A DNA stretch of 64,000 nucleotides from contig NZ_KB912877.1 in NCBI RefSeq assembly GCF_000383855.1, positions 1,460,616 to 1,524,615 on the forward strand, read 5' to 3'. Of this stretch, positions 59,038 through 64,000 are shown piece by piece. A program made the translations under genes and the position numbers. The notes beneath the pieces were generated by a model. It did no database searches, was not told the DNA's origin, and saw only the letters and a program-made list of their open reading frames with translations. Position 1 is the stretch's first letter, and each line of letters begins with the position of its first letter. The DNA comes from Methylobacter marinus A45 (GTDB taxonomy: Bacteria; Pseudomonadota; Gammaproteobacteria; Methylococcales; Methylomonadaceae).

Positions 59038-60165
59038 TCAGTTAGCCGCTTGATCCGGAGCGGGTTGGGCGAATTTCGAACTGGTCAGTGCTTTCATAAA
59101 AACGACCAGATCGTCCATTTGCTCGTCGGTCAGGTTCAGCGGCCGTATACCGCCGCTCAAAAAGTCATTGACCCGTTCGCGCGGCTGCGACACGCCGCCG
59201 TTGTTGTAGTGAATTATTACGTCTTTCAGGGTTTTGAGGCTGCCGTCATGCATATAAGGCGCCGTCAGATCGATATTGCGCAAGGTCGGCGTCTTGAAAG
59301 CGCCGATGTCATCGAGTTCGTCAGTCACGGCAAACCGGCCCAGCTCGGACGATTTCTTGTCGCTGAGCACCATTTTGTCGACATCGCCGCCTTTGTATTT
59401 GGCTTCCAGAAAGGCTTTGGTCAAACGCGGCACGTCCTCCTGGACGTGATTGATGCCGATGCCGATATTGTGAAAGCGGTTGTCCGTAAACAGCGCGTGA
59501 TCCTGTTCGATGGTGTGACAGGATACGCAGCGGCCTTGTCCGATAAACAGCATGAATCCTCTCACCTGGGCTTCGGTCATGGCGTCGGTCTCGCCTTTGA
59601 ACCGGTATCGGTCGAAAGGCGAGTTACCGGCCACGAGTGTTCGCTCGAAACTGGCTATCGCCTTGGCGACATGCGTAATGGCAACCTGATCGCCGCTGAC
59701 ATCGAACACGGCCTTGAAAGCCGATTGATATTCGGGATCGGTGCGAACTATCTCGAGAATGGGATCGTGATTTTCCAGGCCGCCCTCCACCGGATTGACC
59801 GGCGGCTGCAGGGATTGATTTTCCAGATCCGGCTCACGGCCGTCCCAGAACTGGTGCTTATAATACGCGGCATTCAATACGGTCGGAGCATTGCGCGTGC
59901 CGGTCAGGCCATGATGACCTACCGAGAATTGCAAGCCGTCGGTAAACGCCAGATCATCACTGTGACAATTGGCACAACTGACAGTGCCGTCGACGGAGAA
60001 ACGCTTGTCGTGGAACAGTTTATCGCCTAACTGAATTTTGGCCGGTGTCTGGGGATTGTCGGCCGGAATAGGCACCGGAGGCAATCCTAACAGATTGTCG
60101 TCGGCGGGCTGGGCATAAATGAGGGATGCTGCCGTAGTCAACACTAGCAATAGTAAATATCGCAT
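59038..60165 (-). CDS. Di-haem cytochrome c peroxidase (MauG/CcpA family)
   Basis: A 375-residue periplasmic di-haem enzyme. The signal peptide is MRYLLLLVLTTAASLIYA. Haem sites: CANCHSDDLAF (about 65) and CVSCHTIEQDHAL (about 213). The family signs NAPTVLNAAYYKHQFWDGRE and FKTPTLRNIDLTAPYMHDGS are present; MHDGS holds the methionine/electron-transfer ligand. It probably reduces H2O2 or oxidises a protein substrate as MauG does. It starts the three-gene unit with the phosphoesterase and the small cytochrome. Confidence 0.93.
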   Translation of the reverse strand: MRYLLLLVLTTAASLIYAQPADDNLLGLPPVPIPADNPQTPAKIQLGDKLFHDKRFSVDGTVSCANCHSDDLAFTDGLQFSVGHHGLTGTRNAPTVLNAAYYKHQFWDGREPDLENQSLQPPVNPVEGGLENHDPILEIVRTDPEYQSAFKAVFDVSGDQVAITHVAKAIASFERTLVAGNSPFDRYRFKGETDAMTEAQVRGFMLFIGQGRCVSCHTIEQDHALFTDNRFHNIGIGINHVQEDVPRLTKAFLEAKYKGGDVDKMVLSDKKSSELGRFAVTDELDDIGAFKTPTLRNIDLTAPYMHDGSLKTLKDVIIHYNNGGVSQPRERVNDFLSGGIRPLNLTDEQMDDLVVFMKALTSSKFAQPAPDQAAN

Positions 60166-60293
60166 AAGAGCCTCCTGTTATGTCACGGATAGGATCGGTG
60201 TAGCGATCAAATGAAATAACTGATTGGAAATATAGGCCGATTATGCCGATTAGTAAAATAGATTGCTGTCGATGAGCAATTTTAAAACAAAAA

Positions 60294-60309
60294 ACCGCCC
60301 GAAGGCGGT
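60294..60309 (-). terminator. Intrinsic terminator of the Spy-like gene
   Basis: On the minus strand the stem ACCGCC/GGCGGT closes a stable TTCG loop and is followed by TTTTTGTTTT. It lies 57 bp past the stop of the gene at 60366. Confidence 0.85.
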
Positions 60310-60365
60310 CATTGTTGCCCGATCCTTCCCTGGACCGGAACGGGGTCTGTTGTCCATGTAAACTG

Positions 60366-60722
60366 TTATTCCTGTGTTTCGGCGCCTTTCTCCTGTTTTT
60401 GGGCACCTTTTTTCTGTTTCCATTTTTCGTGATGACGTTTTTTCATTTCGTCCATTTTTGTCATCTGCTCTGGCGTCAGGATTTCCTTCATGCGTGTGCG
60501 GGTTTCTTCATGAATGGTTTTATATTTCTCGTGCTGTTCCTTGAACAAGGTCTCCATTTTGGTTTTTTGTTCTTCAGTTAAATCCAGTTCCTTGGTCAGA
60601 CGCTCCATTTTATTGCCATGGCGATAGCCGCCTTCATAACCCTCTTTCTCTGCGCCGGGCATGGCGGCCACGGTTAAAGGAAGAGCCAGGGCCATTGCGA
60701 TTGTTAGGATTTTCTTGTTCAT
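60366..60722 (-). CDS. Spy/CpxP-like periplasmic chaperone (LTXXQ)
   Basis: A 118-residue exported helical protein. The signal peptide is MNKKILTIAMALALPLTVAA. The family repeats LDLTEEQKTKMETL and LTPEQMTKMDEMKKR (LTxxQ motifs) are both present, with long charged helices and a Lys/Gln/Glu tail. Such proteins protect envelope proteins or bind metal and are controlled by Cpx/Bae systems in enterics. The next genes upstream on the same strand form a BaeSR-like pair, so control by it is plausible. Confidence 0.9.
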   Translation of the reverse strand: MNKKILTIAMALALPLTVAAMPGAEKEGYEGGYRHGNKMERLTKELDLTEEQKTKMETLFKEQHEKYKTIHEETRTRMKEILTPEQMTKMDEMKKRHHEKWKQKKGAQKQEKGAETQE

Positions 60723-60840
60723 AGTATTCTCTCATTCTGTAAGATTGTGAATTTAGAACGGTTTGTTTCCGTTCTTGGTTCTTACTATATTGGCCAAAAG
60801 CGCAAATAATTCGCAGCGATTGTGTAAAGAATAAGGAAAT

Positions 60841-61527
60841 TTAATCGCCGCTGTGGCTTGGCGCTTCATAGCGATAACCGGCACCGTAAACCGAGTGGAT
60901 CAATTCCTGGCCGGGCAACAGGTCGGCCAGTTTTTTGCGCAACTTTTTAATGTGGCTGTCTATGGTCCGGTCGGAGACGATACGCTGATCCTGATACATC
61001 AGATCCATGAGCCTGGCGCGTGAAAAGATACGCCCCGGCTGTTGGTACAACGTTTGCAGCAGTTGGAATTCGACCGCTGTTAATTCGGTTTCCAGTTTAC
61101 CGACAGAAACACGGAAACTCCGCGGGTCCAGTTTTAACATAGTAGAGACCTGCTCCATGGCCAAAGGTTGCATCCTCCGCAATACGGCTTTGACCCGTGC
61201 GATCATTTCGCGCGGGCTGAACGGCTTGCAAATATAATCATCAGCGCCAAGCTCCAGCCCCAGAAGCCGGTCGACCTCCTCGATGCGCGCGGTCACCATG
61301 ATGATCGGGATGCTGCTGAATTGGCGGATCTCCCGGCACAAATCCAGACCATCGCGGCCCGGCAACATCAAGTCCAGCAGAACCAGGTCGGCCGTATTGT
61401 CCTTCAGCCAGGGCACGACAGCCAGCCCATCGGCCAGACAAACGGTTTCAAAGCCGGCATTTTGCAGGTAGTCGGCCTCCAGCCGGGCCAGTTTTTCTTC
61501 ATCTTCTACAATCAGGATACGGTTCAT
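60841..61527 (-). CDS. OmpR-family response regulator (BaeR-like)
   Basis: A 228-residue response regulator. Receiver domain (about 1-115): ILIVEDEEKLARL, phosphoacceptor Asp in DLVLLDLMLPGRDGLDLC, then VTARIEEVDRLLGLELGADD and KPFSPREMIARV. The winged-helix domain (about 130-225) ends IDSHIKKLRKKL and SVYGAGYRYE. It overlaps the sensor kinase gene by four bases. The order BaeS-like kinase, BaeR-like regulator and Spy-like protein resembles an envelope stress system. Confidence 0.94.
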   Translation of the reverse strand: MNRILIVEDEEKLARLEADYLQNAGFETVCLADGLAVVPWLKDNTADLVLLDLMLPGRDGLDLCREIRQFSSIPIIMVTARIEEVDRLLGLELGADDYICKPFSPREMIARVKAVLRRMQPLAMEQVSTMLKLDPRSFRVSVGKLETELTAVEFQLLQTLYQQPGRIFSRARLMDLMYQDQRIVSDRTIDSHIKKLRKKLADLLPGQELIHSVYGAGYRYEAPSHSGD

Positions 61528-62966
61528 GACTTAATCGGAAGTTCAATGTGAATGGCAAGGCCCCCCAGCCGAGAGGGCTGCGCCTGTAACGCGCCGTTAT
61601 GCGCCTGCACGATATTACTGCAAATCGCCAGCCCCAGCCCCGCACCGCCATGATGGCGGCTGCGTGAGCTTTCCACACGGTAAAAACGGTCGAGCAGGCG
61701 CGGCAGTTCCTGCGACGGCACACCCGGCGCACTGTCGGCAAAAACCATGATCAGCATATTCGCCTGCTGGCTAACCGTAATATCGAGCCGGCCGCCGCGA
61801 TCGGTGTAGTTGATACTGTTGTTCAGCAGGTTCCGGTAAAGCTGCGACAGGCGGTCGGGGTCGGCGTGGATGCTGATGGCCGCCGTCAGCTTATTGATCA
61901 GATGCACGCGCAGTTGTTTGCTGTCGAATTCAGGCGCCAGCGCGGCAAGATCCTGTTTGAGCACCTCGACCGGATCGACCTCGGTTTTGCGATAGCTTAA
62001 CGCGCCCTGGTCGGACAGCGATAACTGATACAGGTCGTCGGTCAACCGATGCAGCCGCATGACGTCGTTCATCAGTGAATCGACCGCGTCCCGCGTCAGC
62101 GGCCGTATGCCGTCCTGCAGCGCTTCCAGCTCGCCGCGCAGAACGGCCAATGGCGTGCGCAATTCGTGCGAGATATCGGCCACCCAGCGCCGCCGCGTCT
62201 GTTCCGATTGTTCCAGCGCCGCGGCCATCTCGTTGAAGTCCCGCGCCAATTGGCCCAACTCATCGCCTGACTCGACCGGCAGGCGCATGTCGTAGCTGCC
62301 TACCGCCAGCGCTTTGGCGGCGGCGGTAATGCGCTTGAGCGGCCGAACCAGCGTGTACGCCAATAGCAGGGCCAGTCCTGCCGACAGCAGCACCATGAAA
62401 ATGGCGATCCAGACGAATGCCTGGGACTGGCGCTCCATAAACTGGAGTTCAAGCGGCTGATTGACCGGCTTGCCGGGCAGCACGCCCAGGAAGCCGACAG
62501 TTTGGCCCTGATAACGGATGGCATGCAATGTCAGTTGCGATAGCGCCTCCCTGCGTCCGAAGATGATCGACTTGTCGGCTCGCAACAGCATCACGCTCAA
62601 TTCCAGCGGCTTGAAACGCCAGCTCTTATGCGATTCGGGCAGCGCCGGCGGCCAGACGTCGGGCGGCTCGTTCAACGCCTGCTTGAACCAGGGCGCGGGC
62701 CGGTAATACCGGTGTTCGTAAGCCTGCCCCAGCAGTTCCATCCATTTGCGCTTGTTACCGGTCAGTTCACGCCAGCCCGGGTCGTCCGCATAGTATTCAC
62801 TCAGACCCTCGATCAGCGCACTGATACGCTCCTGCTGGCGTTTTTCGATGAAATCGGAAAATCCGCGATCCAGGGACCAGCGCATGAATACATACATGCC
62901 CGAGACGACAAGACTGGTCGTCAGCAGAAACGTTAAAAAGAGTTTGAAGCGGATGGATTTATGCAC
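61524..62966 (-). CDS. Sensor histidine kinase (BaeS-like)
   Basis: A 480-residue membrane kinase. Helix 1 (KLFLTFLLTTSLVVSGMYVF) and helix 2 (FVWIAIFMVLLSAGLALLLA) bracket a periplasmic domain of about 150 residues. A HAMP domain follows (RPLKRITAAAKALAVGSYDM), then the phosphorylated His in VADISHELRTPLAVLRGELE, the N-box LYRNLLNNSINYTDRGG, and GxG boxes (VESSRSRHHGGAGLGLAICS). Start: GTG at 62966 gives a sensible N-terminus (MHKSIRFKLF); the frame opening at 63047 would cover the divergent gene's leader. It is coupled to the regulator. Confidence 0.93.
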   Translation of the reverse strand: MHKSIRFKLFLTFLLTTSLVVSGMYVFMRWSLDRGFSDFIEKRQQERISALIEGLSEYYADDPGWRELTGNKRKWMELLGQAYEHRYYRPAPWFKQALNEPPDVWPPALPESHKSWRFKPLELSVMLLRADKSIIFGRREALSQLTLHAIRYQGQTVGFLGVLPGKPVNQPLELQFMERQSQAFVWIAIFMVLLSAGLALLLAYTLVRPLKRITAAAKALAVGSYDMRLPVESGDELGQLARDFNEMAAALEQSEQTRRRWVADISHELRTPLAVLRGELEALQDGIRPLTRDAVDSLMNDVMRLHRLTDDLYQLSLSDQGALSYRKTEVDPVEVLKQDLAALAPEFDSKQLRVHLINKLTAAISIHADPDRLSQLYRNLLNNSINYTDRGGRLDITVSQQANMLIMVFADSAPGVPSQELPRLLDRFYRVESSRSRHHGGAGLGLAICSNIVQAHNGALQAQPSRLGGLAIHIELPIKS

Positions 62967-63046
62967 AAAGATACCCGATAAGCTATTCAAGGTATTATTG
63001 TCGGCGAATGTGCAAGAATTATGAACTGTGCAACATGGAGATTTCA

Positions 63047-63631
63047 ATGAAAGCCACTTTAAATTTTGTCATCGATATCATCGCCTTTATCGGGTTTCTT
63101 TTTCTGACCATGACCGGCGTGTTGATGCGCTATATCCTGCCGCCGGGCAGCGGCCGTTTTTCCAGCATCTGGGGCCTGAGCCGGCATGAATGGGGCGCGA
63201 TACACTTTTGGATATCGGTTGCCTTTTTTAGTGTACTGATCGTCCACCTGCTGTTGCACTGGCGCTGGATTATTCATGCGATTACAGGCCGCCCGAGCGA
63301 ACAATCCGGGCTGAGAGCCGGTCTCGGTATCGTTGGCCTGCTGGCGCTGATCGCACTGTCTTTCGCACCGGTCATAAGTCCTGTTGAACAGGCTGAAGGC
63401 GCCCTGACCAGAGGCAAGGGCATCCAGATCAGGGGTTCCATGACGCTGGCGGAACTGGAACAGGAAACCGGTGTGCCGGCCGCGCATGTTATTGAGACAT
63501 TGAATCTGCCGGACTCAACCAGTGAAAACCAGCGCATCGGCGTGCTGAAGAGGACTTACGGGTTTGAAATGGGCGATATCCGGCGTATTATCCGCGAGTA
63601 CAGGCGCGAGTCGCCTGCGCAGCAGCAATGA
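63047..63631 (+). CDS. DUF4405 membrane protein
   Basis: A 194-residue protein with three or four helices. The first part matches DUF4405 (FVIDIIAFIGFLFLTMTGVL, HEWGAIHFWISVAFFSVLIV, HLLLHWRWI), with histidines placed as in small cytochrome-b-like proteins, so haem binding is possible. The C-terminal part (about 130-194) is soluble: RGSMTLAELEQETGVPAAHV and FEMGDIRRIIREYRRE. Start: ATG at 63047 with a GGAG site; the frame extends to 63008. It is read away from the kinase gene and its stop overlaps the next start (ATGA). Confidence 0.82.
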   Translation: MKATLNFVIDIIAFIGFLFLTMTGVLMRYILPPGSGRFSSIWGLSRHEWGAIHFWISVAFFSVLIVHLLLHWRWIIHAITGRPSEQSGLRAGLGIVGLLALIALSFAPVISPVEQAEGALTRGKGIQIRGSMTLAELEQETGVPAAHVIETLNLPDSTSENQRIGVLKRTYGFEMGDIRRIIREYRRESPAQQQ

Positions 63632-64000
63632 ACGTTATTAAATTCCTGGATAACTCTGATTTAACCACTGCTATGACCATACCCACCGATATACAGCAAC
63701 TGCACGCTGAAATGCGCCAATGGCGCCGGCATCTGCACCAGTTTCCCGAAACCGCGTTCGAGGAAACCGAAACGGCCCGGTTCATTGCCGACAAACTGTC
63801 CGATTTCGGCCTGGATGTGCATCAGGGGCTGGGCAGAACCGGCATCGTCGCCACCTTATCGGCCGGCAGCGGTGCCGGTAAAATCGCCCTGCGCGCCGAC
63901 ATGGATGCGCTGTTCATACAGGAACAGAACAATTTTGACCATAAATCACGGCATGAAGGAAAAATGCATGCCTGCGGCCATGACGGGCACAGCGCCATGT
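63628..64000 (+). CDS. M20-family peptidase/amidohydrolase (partial, runs off window)
   Basis: The first 124 residues of a zinc amidohydrolase of the hippurate/indole-acetyl-amino-acid hydrolase type. It reads MRQWRRHLHQFPETAFEETE, RTGIVATLSAG, IALRADMDALFIQEQNNF and MHACGHDGHSAM, the latter two holding metal ligands (D-x-D region, CGHDGH). Start: ATG at 63628 overlapping the previous stop, or ATG at 63673 (MTIPTDIQQLHAEM), which matches the usual N-terminus better. The metal-binding and dimerisation domains continue outside the window. Confidence 0.9.
   Translation, partial: MNVIKFLDNSDLTTAMTIPTDIQQLHAEMRQWRRHLHQFPETAFEETETARFIADKLSDFGLDVHQGLGRTGIVATLSAGSGAGKIALRADMDALFIQEQNNFDHKSRHEGKMHACGHDGHSAM

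Overview
The window looks like a chromosomal segment of a gammaproteobacterium. Two gene orders support this: apbC/metG divergent next to an rnfB-like gene and nth, and algH(yqgE)-ruvX-pyrR-pyrB-pyrC' next to tonB and gshB, the order I recall from Pseudomonas. A methanotroph-like relative (Methylococcales) is my guess from the mix of genes (HvfABC copper peptide genes, two haem-copper oxidase clusters, many secreted c-type cytochromes). No methane-oxidation gene lies in the window, so this is not shown. No rRNA or tRNA gene and no CRISPR array were seen.

Layout. 1-4.5 kb is a worn accessory region: a truncated TonB-dependent receptor, ABC-transporter debris, a complete IS1380-type insertion sequence, an orphan FecI-type sigma factor and several copies of short inverted-repeat elements. 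4.5-10.7 kb is core: apbC, metG, a hybrid-cluster-protein homologue, a soluble RnfB-like ferredoxin and nth. 10.8-13.2 kb is a copper-peptide (HvfABC/bufferin) cluster with a 210-bp mobile repeat between the precursor gene and its modifying enzymes. 14-19.8 kb holds a metallothionein, a thiamine-diphosphate enzyme and a 1248-residue enolase/FAD/Fe-S fusion. 20-33.8 kb holds two terminal oxidase clusters facing each other across a GH15 enzyme and a BON-domain protein. 33.9-55.6 kb is mostly housekeeping: lytic transglycosylase, hemL, a HEPN/MNT pair, rmuC, the pyrimidine cluster, tonB, gshB, rpmB-rpmG, a cNMP/rhodanese protein, degQ, moaB, pepN and a UPF0182 protein. 56.4-57 kb is intergenic and carries a mobile repeat plus a structured RNA-like end of an IS200/IS605-type element. 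57-64 kb holds sirB2-like, a three-gene secreted redox operon, a Spy-like chaperone, a BaeSR-like two-component system, a DUF4405 membrane protein and the start of an M20 peptidase.

Most unusual points. (1) The Hcp homologue keeps the N-terminal [4Fe-4S] cysteines and the His/Glu/Glu ligands but has lost all four cysteine ligands of the hybrid cluster (Ser318, Thr410, Asp438, Ser463), and it is co-transcribed with an anchorless RnfB-like ferredoxin. (2) The HvfABC cluster has a seven-cysteine precursor and is split by a small inverted-repeat element. (3) A folded, omegaRNA-like right end without any tnpB or iscB supplies the stop codon of the neighbouring sirB2-like gene. (4) One reading frame joins an enolase-superfamily domain to a FAD/Fe-S oxidase, with the end of one and the start of the other missing. 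(5) Two families of short inverted-repeat elements share the same terminal bases.
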